From Bacteroidaceae bacterium (GTDB lineage Bacteria > Bacteroidota > Bacteroidia > Bacteroidales > Bacteroidaceae), in assembly GCA_011959205.1 (NCBI GenBank), contig BLLV01000243.1, positions 1-32,650 of the forward strand: 32,650 nt of DNA, written 5' to 3'. Both the position numbers and the translations under genes were made by a program. The notes under the pieces were generated by a model. It was given only the letters and a program-made list of their open reading frames with translations, had not been told where the DNA came from and searched no databases. Below, in pieces: positions 1 to 8,441 of the stretch (positions within the stretch are counted from its first letter, which is position 1; every line of letters begins with the position of its first letter).

Positions 1-409
1 TATCTCAAGCAATTATTAGGGAAGTTAGAAGAAATTTTATAATGCGTTTTGTCTGTCGGGTGAAAACACGAAGACTGACAGTAGCCGGCAAGGATCCTGC
101 CGTTTCTTTACATTTCTACGGAAAACAAAAAAATCCCGACTCCGCTTGGGAATCAGGATTTTACTGCTTTTTATTTTTTTTTAAGTCCCCATACAAGACA
201 GGTAAAACTCCGTCACATGTTTCAAAAATCACAGGGAGGTTTAAGGTGTTTCCGGTTTTTATTGTTACTTTTGCATTAACTAAAAAGCTTTTATTTGAAA
301 AAGCAAATTTGAGAGATGCGATGAAGTGGACAAGCAACGTGGCGGCGTCTTGATTTGGCTTTGGCGGTAATTGTGATTCCGCATCCTTTAACTAAAAAAG
401 AATAGAAAG
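1..409. other. Leading intergenic region with hairpin and promoter box
   Basis: I see no convincing gene here. An open frame of about 100 codons crosses it, but its composition is unlike a protein and it runs through a hairpin. The hairpin pairs AAAATCC (130-136) with GGATTTT (156-162) and has T-rich tracts on both sides, so it could end transcription in either direction. A Bacteroides-type -7 box TACTTTTG lies at 266-273, about 135 bases before the nucleotidase start. No TTTG box sits at the expected spacing upstream. Confidence 0.5.
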
Positions 410-2152
410 ATGAAATATAAGATATGTATCAGTGTCCTGTTGTTATGGGTGGGTATGCAGCTGGCTGCATCCAATAATCAGAAAGAAGTGGTTATCAAGA
501 TTATAGAAACCAGTGATGTGCACGGGAATTTCTTTCCGTATAATTTCATTGAGCGGAAGGAATGGAGCGGAGGTTTGTCCCGCGTTCATTCGTTTGTGAG
601 AGAACAGCGTGAGAAATATGGGGATAATTGCCTGCTGATGGATAATGGAGATATCTTGCAAGGGCAGCCTACGGCCTACTATTATAATTTTATAGATACG
701 GCCTCCATTCATGTTGCGGCGGATGTGATGAATGATATGGGGTATGTGGCCGGCAATATGGGCAACCACGACATAGAGACCGGGCATGCGGTGTACGACC
801 GTTGGGTACGGCAGTGCGATTTTCCGGTGCTCGGAGCTAACATCATAGACAACGCCACCGGAAAGCCTTACTTGAAACCTTACGAGGTGTTGGAACGCGA
901 CGGGGTGAGGATAGCCGTTTTGGGTATGATTACTCCGGCTGTTCCTTCGTGGCTGCCGGAGAAGCTGTGGAGTGGCCTGTGTTTTGAGGAAATGGAGCCT
1001 TGCGCACGTAAGTGGGTGGAGGTTATAAAGAAAAAAGAGAACCCTGATATCATCGTGGGATTGTTTCATGCCGGAAAGTCGGGCAGCATGTTGGGACAGG
1101 TGGTGGAAGACGCCTCTATGGAGGTTGCCAAACGGATTCCGGGATTTGATGTGGTGCTGATGGGGCACGACCATACGCGGGAATGCGTCAAGGTGCAGAA
1201 TGTGGCGGGTGACAGTGTGCTGGTCATTGACCCGGCAAGCAATGCCAATGTGGTTTCGGAGGTGACCCTGACCGTAACAAAGAAAGACGGGAAGGTGGTG
1301 GCGAAGTCTGTGGAAGGCAGATTGGTGGATATGAACAAGTATCCTGTCAGCCGGGAGTTTATGGAGAAATTTGCACCTCAATATAAAGCCGTGAATGACT
1401 TTGTGTCTCGTAAGATAGGGACTATCTCGCGTACTATCACGGCAAAGGATGCTTATTTCGGTTCTTCTTCGTTCGTTGACCTGATTCATCAGTTGCAGTT
1501 GGAAATTTCGGGAGCAGAAGTGTCCTTCTGTGCTCCGTTGTCCTTCCGGGCGGAAATTAAAGAAGGGGATATTTATATGAGTGATATGTTCAATCTGTAC
1601 AAATACGAGAACATGCTGTATGTGATGGAACTCTCGGGCAAGGAGATAAAAGGTTTTCTGGAAATGGCATACGCTATCTGGACAAATCAGATGAAGAGTC
1701 CCGAGGATCATCTGATGCTTTTCAAGGAGCCGGTAGATCCCAGCGGACGGGTTTATTTCAAGAATCCCAGTTTTAATTTTGATTCTGCCGCAGGCATTAA
1801 CTATACGGTGGATGTGACCAAGCCGGCAGGAGAGAAAATCACGGTTCGGAGCATGTCGGACGGGAGTCCCTTCTGTATGGATAAGGTTTATAAAGTGGCT
1901 TTGAATTCTTATCGTGGAAACGGTGGCGGAGATTTATTGACTCTTGGAGCAGGAATTCCGAAGGAAGATTTGCCCAAACGTATTATCTTTGCAACGGATA
2001 AGGATTTGCGTTATTATCTGATGCAATATATCGAGCAGGAAAAAGTGCTCCATCCTCATGTTATGCACCAATGGAAGTTTATTCCGGAGGAGTGGACCGT
2101 GCCTGCCGCAAAAAAAGATTATCAGTTGCTGTTTGGCGAAGAAAAGAAATAG
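410..2152 (+). CDS. Secreted bifunctional metallophosphatase / 5'-nucleotidase
   Basis: The product (580 aa) belongs to the UshA/CpdB-like family, which hydrolyses 5'-nucleotides or 2',3'-cyclic nucleotides in the periplasm. An N-terminal signal peptide of about 20 residues ends near AAS. The metallophosphatase metal ligands appear in order: SDVHGNF (about residue 35), DNGDILQG (about 78), GNHDIE (about 117), and GHDHTRE (about 252). The C-terminal half (about 340-540) is the 5'-nucleotidase substrate-binding domain, with FRAEIKEGDIYMSDMF and GNGGGDLLTLG. Length is usual for the family. No lipobox is seen. The next gene starts 4 bases after the stop, so the two may be co-transcribed. Exact substrate cannot be read from sequence. 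Confidence 0.93.
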   Translation: MKYKICISVLLLWVGMQLAASNNQKEVVIKIIETSDVHGNFFPYNFIERKEWSGGLSRVHSFVREQREKYGDNCLLMDNGDILQGQPTAYYYNFIDTASIHVAADVMNDMGYVAGNMGNHDIETGHAVYDRWVRQCDFPVLGANIIDNATGKPYLKPYEVLERDGVRIAVLGMITPAVPSWLPEKLWSGLCFEEMEPCARKWVEVIKKKENPDIIVGLFHAGKSGSMLGQVVEDASMEVAKRIPGFDVVLMGHDHTRECVKVQNVAGDSVLVIDPASNANVVSEVTLTVTKKDGKVVAKSVEGRLVDMNKYPVSREFMEKFAPQYKAVNDFVSRKIGTISRTITAKDAYFGSSSFVDLIHQLQLEISGAEVSFCAPLSFRAEIKEGDIYMSDMFNLYKYENMLYVMELSGKEIKGFLEMAYAIWTNQMKSPEDHLMLFKEPVDPSGRVYFKNPSFNFDSAAGINYTVDVTKPAGEKITVRSMSDGSPFCMDKVYKVALNSYRGNGGGDLLTLGAGIPKEDLPKRIIFATDKDLRYYLMQYIEQEKVLHPHVMHQWKFIPEEWTVPAAKKDYQLLFGEEKK

Positions 2153-2156
2153 GTAG

Positions 2157-2495
2157 TTGAGCAAGAGAAAGTACATACTAACCCCGTTATTACTGCTGAC
2201 GCTGTTTTTAACGTATCAGGTAAGCATTACATTGTTTACCCACGTTCATATTGTGAACGGGGTGATGATTGTACACTCTCATCCTTCGTCCGGCAAACAC
2301 CATACCCATACCACAGGACAGGTTATCTCCATCGCTCATCTGAGCGTTATTCAAACATTGGAGGCCGAGGCACCGACTGAGGTGAGTGTGTTCCGTCCTG
2401 TGCTGTATGTGTTGGAGTATAAGACAAATACTTTTCGCGCGAAAGCGCCTTACACGCAATGTGTCCGCTTGCGTGCTCCTCCTTTTTATTGCTGA
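2157..2495 (+). CDS. Small His-rich membrane or exported protein
   Basis: The product is 112 aa of unknown function. The start is chosen as TTG at 2157: only this start includes the single hydrophobic segment (about residues 8-28), which serves as signal or membrane anchor; the first in-frame ATG would remove it. The following part is rich in histidine (HVHIVNG, HSHPSSGKHHTHT at about 29-55), a pattern suited to binding Zn, Cu or similar metal (inference). It lies between a nucleotidase and a TonB receptor on the same strand. Small His-rich proteins upstream of a TonB receptor recur in Bacteroidetes, so a role in metal uptake or sensing is plausible but not shown. Confidence 0.7.
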   Translation: MSKRKYILTPLLLLTLFLTYQVSITLFTHVHIVNGVMIVHSHPSSGKHHTHTTGQVISIAHLSVIQTLEAEAPTEVSVFRPVLYVLEYKTNTFRAKAPYTQCVRLRAPPFYC

Positions 2496-2617
2496 AATAA
2501 GGTATATCTGTTGGTGGAATGCGTTCGGGTAATTCCTCCAGTAGATGGGTGTGTGTCATAGGACGATACACCTTCTTTAATTAAATAAACCGAAACATTT
2601 TAGTAATAGAAAAAAAG

Positions 2618-4951
2618 ATGAAACAATATATTCTGTTACTCGTGCTCATGGTGATGGGTGCGGGTATCAACGCGTATGCAGAAGATGTAAATCCTGTGAA
2701 AGAAGGAAATGTGATTTCTGGTCATGTAGTAGAAAAAGGTACGGAGAACAGCCTTCCGTATGCCACCATATTGATTGTGGAGACCGGAGAGGGTACGGTG
2801 AGTAATGAGAACGGCGAGTTCCGTTTCAAGAAGGTTCCGGCAGGAAAGTATACATTGAGGGTTCAGTTACTGGGGTATGAGACACAGGAAAAGAAAGTGA
2901 CCGCCAGTAACGACTTCACGGTAGAGGTTCATTTTTTGATGAGCGACGAAAGTATCATGACGGATGAAGTGGTCGTGTCGGCCAATCGCAACGAGACAAG
3001 TCGCAAAGTGGCTCCGGTGGTGGTCAATGTGATGAATGCCAAACTGTTCGAGTCGGTGAATTCTACCGATTTGGCTAAATCATTGAACTATCAGTCGGGA
3101 TTGCGTGTGGAGAACAACTGCCAGAATTGCGGTTTCCCTCAAGTGCGTATCAATGGGCTGGAAGGGCCTTATTCGCAGATTCTTATCAATAGCCGTCCGG
3201 TAGTCAGTGCTCTGTCCGGTGTGTATGGCTTGGAGCAGATTCCGGTGAATATGATAGAACGTGTGGAGGTTGTCCGCGGAGGAGGGTCGGCCTTGTTTGG
3301 TGCCAATGCGGTGGGAGGAACCATCAATATCATCACGAAAGACCCCATTAACAATTCATTTCAGGTTTCTTCAACGATGTCTAATATGAATGGCAAGGTG
3401 TGGGAGCAGTATATGGGAGCCAACGCTTCCTTGGTGTCAAAAGACAATACGTATGGCATCGCTTTGTATCAGTCTTATAGGAACCGTAATCCGTATGATG
3501 CGGACGGAGACGGTTTCTCGGAGTTGGGAAAGCTGAACATGAATACGTTCGGGCTACGTACCTATTATCGTCCTACGCATTTCAGCCGCATCAGTCTGGA
3601 ATATCACACTACGAATGAGTTCCGTCGCGGAGGAAATCAGTTTGATTTGCAGCCGCACGAAACGGATATCACCGAACAGACCAAGCACGTCATCAATAGT
3701 GGCGGATTGAGTTATGATCTGTTTTGGAAAGAATACAAACATAAGCTTTCTTTCTATTCTTCCATCCAGCATACTGACCGTAACAGTTATTATGGTGCGC
3801 AGCAGGATGCGAATGCGTACGGAAAGACGAAAGACCTGACTTGGGTGGCAGGCGGCATGTATGTGGGTAATTTTGAGAAAGTTTTATTCTCTCCTGCTAC
3901 TTTTACCGCCGGAATGGAGTATCAGAACAACTCCTTGCACGATGTTATGACCGGTTATCACCGTGATATGAAACAAGATGTGCGCATTGCCAGTGCTTTT
4001 GTACAGAACGAATGGAAAATGAATCGGTTTGTATTCCTGGCCGGGTTCCGTCTGGATGACCATAACCTGATTGACAATCCTATTTTCAGCCCTCGCCTGA
4101 ACCTGCTCTACAAACCGAGTGACAAACTACAGGCACGTATTACCTGGTCTACCGGTTTCCGTGCGCCGCAGGCATACGATGAGGATTTGCATGTTACCGC
4201 AGTAGGAGGTGAGGGTGTGCTTATCAAGTTGGCGGAAGGGCTGAAGCCGGAGCATTCCAACAGCATCAGCGGCTCCATCGACTGGACGGCGAATATCGGT
4301 CATTTCCAGACCAATTTGTTATTGGAAGGGTTCTATACCGGATTGGATGATGTGTTTGTGCTGGAGGATATGGGCCATGACGAGCATGGTAACAAGGTGA
4401 AGGAGCGTCGCAACGGTAACGGAGCGCGTGTGTATGGCGTGAATCTGGACGGAAAGATTGCACATGGACGTGATGCGGCTTTACAGGTGGGTTTCACGGT
4501 GCAGCGCAGCGAATATACCGAGCTGGAGGCATGGAGTGAGAACCCTGAGGTAGCACCGGTGAAGCGGATGCCTCGTACTCCTGACTACTACGGTTATTTC
4601 ACATTGGCGGCTGCTCCGTTCAAGAACTTCGACTGCTCTTTGTCCGGCGTGTACACAGGCCGGATGCATGTACCGCATTTCGCACCGACAGAGTTGCCCG
4701 AGGAATATATAGGACAGTATATCGCTAAAGATGAAATGGTGCATACGCCTGAATTCTTTGATTTGAATGTGAAACTGAATTACACATTTGTATTGAATGA
4801 CCATATCAAGTTGCAGTTAAACGGTGGGGTTCAGAATATTTTCAATGCTTTTCAAAAGGATTTGGACAAAGGTGGTTATCGTGACTCGGGTTATTTTTAT
4901 GGACCTACACAGCCTAGAACGTATTTTGTGGGGATCAAGATTACAAATTGA
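2618..4951 (+). CDS. TonB-dependent outer membrane receptor, metal or cofactor type
   Basis: The product (777 aa) is an outer membrane active transporter driven by TonB-ExbBD. It has a signal peptide (cleavage after AYA), a carboxypeptidase-regulatory-like domain at about 30-110 (SGHVVEKGTENSLPYATI), a plug domain at about 125-250 with INGLEGPYSQILINSRP and VEVVRGGGSALFGANAVGG, and a 22-strand barrel ending in an aromatic-containing C-terminus (TYFVGIKITN). A short cysteine motif, CQNCGF, lies in the plug at about residue 168. It is not SusC-like: no SusD partner is adjacent and it is shorter than SusC proteins (about 1000 aa). The upstream His-rich protein hints at a metal or metal-chelate substrate (inference). 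Confidence 0.9.
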   Translation: MKQYILLLVLMVMGAGINAYAEDVNPVKEGNVISGHVVEKGTENSLPYATILIVETGEGTVSNENGEFRFKKVPAGKYTLRVQLLGYETQEKKVTASNDFTVEVHFLMSDESIMTDEVVVSANRNETSRKVAPVVVNVMNAKLFESVNSTDLAKSLNYQSGLRVENNCQNCGFPQVRINGLEGPYSQILINSRPVVSALSGVYGLEQIPVNMIERVEVVRGGGSALFGANAVGGTINIITKDPINNSFQVSSTMSNMNGKVWEQYMGANASLVSKDNTYGIALYQSYRNRNPYDADGDGFSELGKLNMNTFGLRTYYRPTHFSRISLEYHTTNEFRRGGNQFDLQPHETDITEQTKHVINSGGLSYDLFWKEYKHKLSFYSSIQHTDRNSYYGAQQDANAYGKTKDLTWVAGGMYVGNFEKVLFSPATFTAGMEYQNNSLHDVMTGYHRDMKQDVRIASAFVQNEWKMNRFVFLAGFRLDDHNLIDNPIFSPRLNLLYKPSDKLQARITWSTGFRAPQAYDEDLHVTAVGGEGVLIKLAEGLKPEHSNSISGSIDWTANIGHFQTNLLLEGFYTGLDDVFVLEDMGHDEHGNKVKERRNGNGARVYGVNLDGKIAHGRDAALQVGFTVQRSEYTELEAWSENPEVAPVKRMPRTPDYYGYFTLAAAPFKNFDCSLSGVYTGRMHVPHFAPTELPEEYIGQYIAKDEMVHTPEFFDLNVKLNYTFVLNDHIKLQLNGGVQNIFNAFQKDLDKGGYRDSGYFYGPTQPRTYFVGIKITN

Positions 4952-5177
4952 TCCCCATGAACAGGGGGCACTGTGTCATTTGGTTATCTGTCAGCTATTG
5001 ATAATGAATGCAAATTTGGCAGATTCTGCGGTTAACCCCTGTTAAGTGCTTGTCTATCTGTGTTAAAAGAGGAAAAAAATGTCTGACAAACGGTACAATC
5101 GTACAACTTTTGTCATTACATTAGCGTCAGAAATGTTAAACCAAACTTGAAATTAACAAATTAATAGATATTAAGTT
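4952..5177. other. Intergenic region upstream of degP
   Basis: No gene is seen. The sequence is AT-rich with a short GTAC-AATC-GTAC symmetric element near 5093-5105. No clear TAnnTTTG box precedes the protease start, so promoter assignment is open. Confidence 0.3.
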
Positions 5178-6701
5178 ATGAAACAAGCAACTAAAATGGT
5201 ACTAGGCGCAGCAGCAATTGTCGCTGTCAGCGCAGGTGTAGCAGGAGTAACGGCTTATTCTATGTTGACCCCCGAGCCGAACAAAAGCGTGGCCTTTAAT
5301 GATGTGTTCCAACAGAATCCGAATACAAGATTCGCCGCGCTGGACGCCACCCAAATGCAACCGGTGGATTTAACTCAGGCAGCGGAAAATTCAGTGCATG
5401 CAGTAGTTCATATAAAGTCAACTCAAGAGTCAAAAACTCAGACGGTTACCGTTCGCGATCCGTTCTATGATTTCTTTGGCGATATTTTTGGAAATGGCAG
5501 AGGCGGTGGCCAGCAGCGTCAGGTACAAACTCCTGAAAGAGTGGGTTTCGGTTCCGGAGTCATTATTTCGAAAGATGGATATATTGTGACGAATAACCAT
5601 GTAATTGATAATGCTGATGTGATCAGTGTCAAACTGAATGACGGACGTGAATATAAAGGGCGTGTAATCGGTACAGACCCCAGCACGGATTTAGCGTTAG
5701 TTAAAATTGAAGCGGATGAGCTTCCCACTATTCCCGTAGGTGACTCCGAAGCCTTGAAAGTGGGCGAGTGGGTATTGGCTGTGGGTAATCCGTTCAATAT
5801 GACATCTACAGTGACCGCCGGCATTGTGAGTGCCAAGGCACGCTCTTTGGGCGTATATAATCAAGGTGTGGAGTCATTCATTCAGACGGATGCCGCTATT
5901 AATCAAGGTAACAGTGGTGGGGCATTGGTCAATGCAAGAGGCGAGTTGGTAGGTGTCAACTCGGTGCTTTATTCACCGACAGGGGCTTATTCCGGTTACG
6001 GTTTTGCCATCCCTACCAGTATTATGAAGAAGGTGATAGCCGACTTGAAAGAATACGGAACCGTTCAGCGTGCGGTATTGGGTATCAAGGGGACTCCGAT
6101 TAATGATGACCAGCAGATGATGCCGGAAGAGATCAAGAAGAAAGTGAAGGAGCTAGGAGCTACCGACGGTGTGCTGATAGCTGAGGTCATTGACGGAGGT
6201 TCTGCAGCCGGTAACTTGGAAGTGGACGATGTCATTATCGGCATTGACGGAAAACGGGTGAAGAACTTTGCAGAGTTACAGGAAGGGTTGGCTAAGCACC
6301 GTCCGGGTGACAAAGTGACTGTGAAGGTATTGCGTGACAAGAAAGAAAAGAATATCGAGATGACCTTGAAGAACGCACAGGGAACAACGAAAGTCGTGAA
6401 GAGTGCGGGTATGGATATCTTGGGCGCAGCGTTCCGTGAAGTGCCTCAGGAGCTGAAGAGACAGTTGAATTTGGGATATGGTGTGGAAGTCACAGGTGTG
6501 ACAGACGGTAAGATGAAAGTTGCCGGTATCCGTAAAGGTTTCATCATTCTGAAGGCGAATGGACAACCCGTCAGGTCAGTAAATGATTTGGAAGATGTGC
6601 TGAAGGCTGCTACCCAGTCACCGGATCAGGTATTGTTCTTGAGTGGTATGTTCCCGTCAGGTAAACGTGCTAACTATGCAGTAGATTTGACACAGGAATA
6701 A
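5178..6701 (+). CDS. degP: Periplasmic serine protease DegP/HtrA
   Basis: The product (507 aa) is a Do-like protease and chaperone for misfolded envelope proteins. An N-terminal hydrophobic segment (about residues 7-27) exports or anchors it. The trypsin-like domain carries the complete catalytic triad: His141 in TNNHVID, Asp171 in STDLALVKI and Ser246 in GNSGGAL. The first PDZ domain spans about 300-400 (GVLIAEVIDGGSAAGNLEVDDVIIG); a second, degenerate PDZ-like region at about 410-500 includes GIRKGFIILKANGQPV. Length and layout match HtrA/DegP. It is alone between a TonB receptor and rpoD, followed by a hairpin at 6742-6775. Confidence 0.96.
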   Translation: MKQATKMVLGAAAIVAVSAGVAGVTAYSMLTPEPNKSVAFNDVFQQNPNTRFAALDATQMQPVDLTQAAENSVHAVVHIKSTQESKTQTVTVRDPFYDFFGDIFGNGRGGGQQRQVQTPERVGFGSGVIISKDGYIVTNNHVIDNADVISVKLNDGREYKGRVIGTDPSTDLALVKIEADELPTIPVGDSEALKVGEWVLAVGNPFNMTSTVTAGIVSAKARSLGVYNQGVESFIQTDAAINQGNSGGALVNARGELVGVNSVLYSPTGAYSGYGFAIPTSIMKKVIADLKEYGTVQRAVLGIKGTPINDDQQMMPEEIKKKVKELGATDGVLIAEVIDGGSAAGNLEVDDVIIGIDGKRVKNFAELQEGLAKHRPGDKVTVKVLRDKKEKNIEMTLKNAQGTTKVVKSAGMDILGAAFREVPQELKRQLNLGYGVEVTGVTDGKMKVAGIRKGFIILKANGQPVRSVNDLEDVLKAATQSPDQVLFLSGMFPSGKRANYAVDLTQE

Positions 6702-6741
6702 AGATATTTTTAAGGTAGAAAGTTTCAATAGGTAAAGTTTA

Positions 6742-6775
6742 GGGATGCACGGCAAGGGCTACTTCCGTGCATCCC
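6742..6775 (+). terminator. Hairpin after degP
   Basis: A perfect 11-bp stem (GGGATGCACGG at 6742-6752 with CCGTGCATCCC at 6765-6775) and a 12-base loop lies 40 bases after the protease stop. No U-run follows, so it may be a weak terminator or a 3'-end stabiliser. Confidence 0.6.
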
Positions 6776-6972
6776 GATTGTGTTGTGAAGCTGGATTTAC
6801 CCTATGTTCCGGAATACTAATACTCTTATTTAGTAAGCTGATAAAATCAATAAAGAGACGGATATTGCCTTGTTTTCATAAAATATGGAGGAAAAGGAAG
6901 ACCAAGATAGCCTTTTTTGATTTATTAGCTAATATTTTTTAAACAAAAATGGATCTATTCCATTTTATGTTG

Positions 6973-6980
6973 TAAATTTG
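6973..6980 (+). promoter_or_regulatory. Bacteroides-type -7 box of rpoD
   Basis: TAAATTTG matches the consensus TAnnTTTG and lies 24 bases before the sigma factor ATG. No TTTG is seen at the -33 spacing. The rest of the 6702-7004 gap holds only the hairpin above and no credible gene. Confidence 0.6.
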
Positions 6981-7004
6981 CATCCCAAATTTGTTTTATA
7001 GAGA

Positions 7005-7865
7005 ATGAGACAATTAAAGATTACCAAAAGTATCACTAACCGAGAGAGCGCATCTCTGGATAAGTATTTACAGGAAATAGGCCGTGAAGACCTGATTACC
7101 GTAGAGGAAGAGGTGGAACTCGCTCAGCGTATCCGTAAAGGCGACCGGGTAGCATTGGAAAAACTGACACGTGCCAATTTGCGTTTTGTTGTGTCTGTAG
7201 CCAAGCAGTATCAAAATCAGGGATTAAGTCTTCCAGACTTGATTAATGAAGGTAACCTGGGGCTGATTAAAGCAGCCGAAAAGTTCGATGAAACCCGAGG
7301 CTTCAAGTTTATCAGTTACGCCGTATGGTGGATTCGTCAGTCTATTCTCCAGGCATTGGCAGAGCAGTCACGTATTGTCCGTTTGCCGTTGAATCAAGTA
7401 GGCTCGTTGAATAAGATCAGCAAAGCCTTCTCTAAATTCGAACAGGAAAACGAGCGTCGTCCTTCTCCGGAAGAACTGGCCGATGAACTGGAAATACCTG
7501 TAGATAAAATCTCGGACACGCTGAAGGTTTCAGGACGCCACATTTCTGTAGACGCTCCTTTTGTGGAAGGAGAAGATAACAGTTTGCTGGATGTGCTTGT
7601 AAACGACGACTCGCCTATGGCAGACCGTTCCTTGGTTAATGAATCACTTGCGAGGGAAATTGATAGAGCACTCTCTACGCTGACCGAAAGGGAAAAGGAT
7701 ATTATCCAGATGTTTTTCGGTATTAATACGCAGGAAATGACGTTGGAAGAAATCGGCGATAAATTCGGCCTCACTCGTGAGCGCGTACGCCAGATTAAGG
7801 AGAAAGCCATTAGAAGATTGAGACAAAATTCGCGTAGCAAGTTGCTTAAGTCTTATTTAGGATAA
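7005..7865 (+). CDS. rpoD: Primary sigma-70 factor RpoD
   Basis: The product (286 aa) directs RNA polymerase to housekeeping promoters. It is short because Bacteroidetes primary sigma factors lack most of region 1.1 and the non-conserved insert. Region 1.2 is at about 13-50 ([20 protein letters not shown]), region 2 at about 57-127 with [20 protein letters not shown] and [11 protein letters not shown], region 3 at about 135-210, and region 4 at about 225-280 with the helix-turn-helix [20 protein letters not shown]. The gene is monocistronic: its own -7 box lies upstream and a strong terminator downstream. Confidence 0.97.
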   Translation: MRQLKITKSITNRESASLDKYLQEIGREDLITVEEEVELAQRIRKGDRVALEKLTRANLRFVVSVAKQYQNQGLSLPDLINEGNLGLIKAAEKFDETRGFKFISYAVWWIRQSILQALAEQSRIVRLPLNQVGSLNKISKAFSKFEQENERRPSPEELADELEIPVDKISDTLKVSGRHISVDAPFVEGEDNSLLDVLVNDDSPMADRSLVNESLAREIDRALSTLTEREKDIIQMFFGINTQEMTLEEIGDKFGLTRERVRQIKEKAIRRLRQNSRSKLLKSYLG

Positions 7866-7891
7866 GACAGATTCGGTTTCCGAAAGAAAAC

Positions 7892-7929
7892 AAAGCACAA
7901 GAGGGAAGGTAGCTTCCATCTTGTGCTTT
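7892..7929 (+). terminator. Intrinsic terminator after rpoD
   Basis: A perfect 11-bp outer stem (AAAGCACAAGA, 7892-7902, with TCTTGTGCTTT, 7919-7929) encloses an inner GGAAG/CTTCC pairing. It begins 27 bases after the rpoD stop. Confidence 0.85.
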
Positions 7930-7996
7930 TGTTAATAATATGCCAATTATTATAGTTAATTAATCTATTACTTTTTCGTATTTGTCCGTAATTAAC

Positions 7997-8004
7997 TACT
8001 TTTG
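7997..8004 (+). promoter_or_regulatory. -7 box upstream of small exported protein gene
   Basis: TACTTTTG fits TAnnTTTG and lies 29 bases before the ATG at 8034. A TTTG at 7981-7984 is closer than the usual -33 spacing. Confidence 0.55.
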
Positions 8005-8033
8005 TCCTCCAATAAACTATAATAATTAAAATT

Positions 8034-8432
8034 ATGAAGTCCATAAAGATTCTGTGCTCTTTATTATTGGTGCTGATGGTGTGCTCGGCATTTTCGTTGA
8101 AAGGAAGTAAAGATAAATCCGTTTATATAGTGGGAGTTTCCGCATCGTTTACAGATTCATTGGTTTATTTTACGGAAATTCAGGAGATGGACAGTGTGTG
8201 GCTGGACAATAAAATGCTGCCCGGGCGTTCACAATACAGCTATCAATTGAAAAACTATCTGGAAAACGAGGAGGGGCTGATGAACCGCACTTGTTTTGTT
8301 TATTTCTCGAACAGTAGAAAGAAACTACAAAAGAGTGTCAACAAAATGAAGGCCAAGTATCAAAAAGGAAAAACCTTGCTGATTCGCGAAGTGAACCCCA
8401 ATGCATTCAAGTTCAAAAAACCGGAAGAGTAA
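8034..8432 (+). CDS. Small exported protein of unknown function
   Basis: The product is 132 aa. A signal peptide (about residues 1-20) precedes a short mixed alpha/beta domain (YIVGVSASFTDSLVYFTEIQEMDSV) and a Lys-rich C-terminus. I do not recognise the family. It ends 9 bases before the clostripain-like lipoprotein gene, so the two probably form an operon from the -7 box at 7997. It could be a partner of that protease, but there is no direct evidence. Confidence 0.8.
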   Translation: MKSIKILCSLLLVLMVCSAFSLKGSKDKSVYIVGVSASFTDSLVYFTEIQEMDSVWLDNKMLPGRSQYSYQLKNYLENEEGLMNRTCFVYFSNSRKKLQKSVNKMKAKYQKGKTLLIREVNPNAFKFKKPEE

Positions 8433-8441
8433 TCCTTTTTT

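Noticed and set aside
42..353. 103-codon open frame on the plus strand
   Set aside because: It crosses a hairpin and a promoter box, has no protein-like pattern and no recognisable domain.
443..1711. Long minus-strand frame opposite the 5'-nucleotidase
   Set aside because: It is the antisense shadow of a gene with full metallophosphatase motifs.
6745..6942. 65-codon frame between degP and rpoD
   Set aside because: It starts inside a hairpin and shows only basic, low-complexity sequence.
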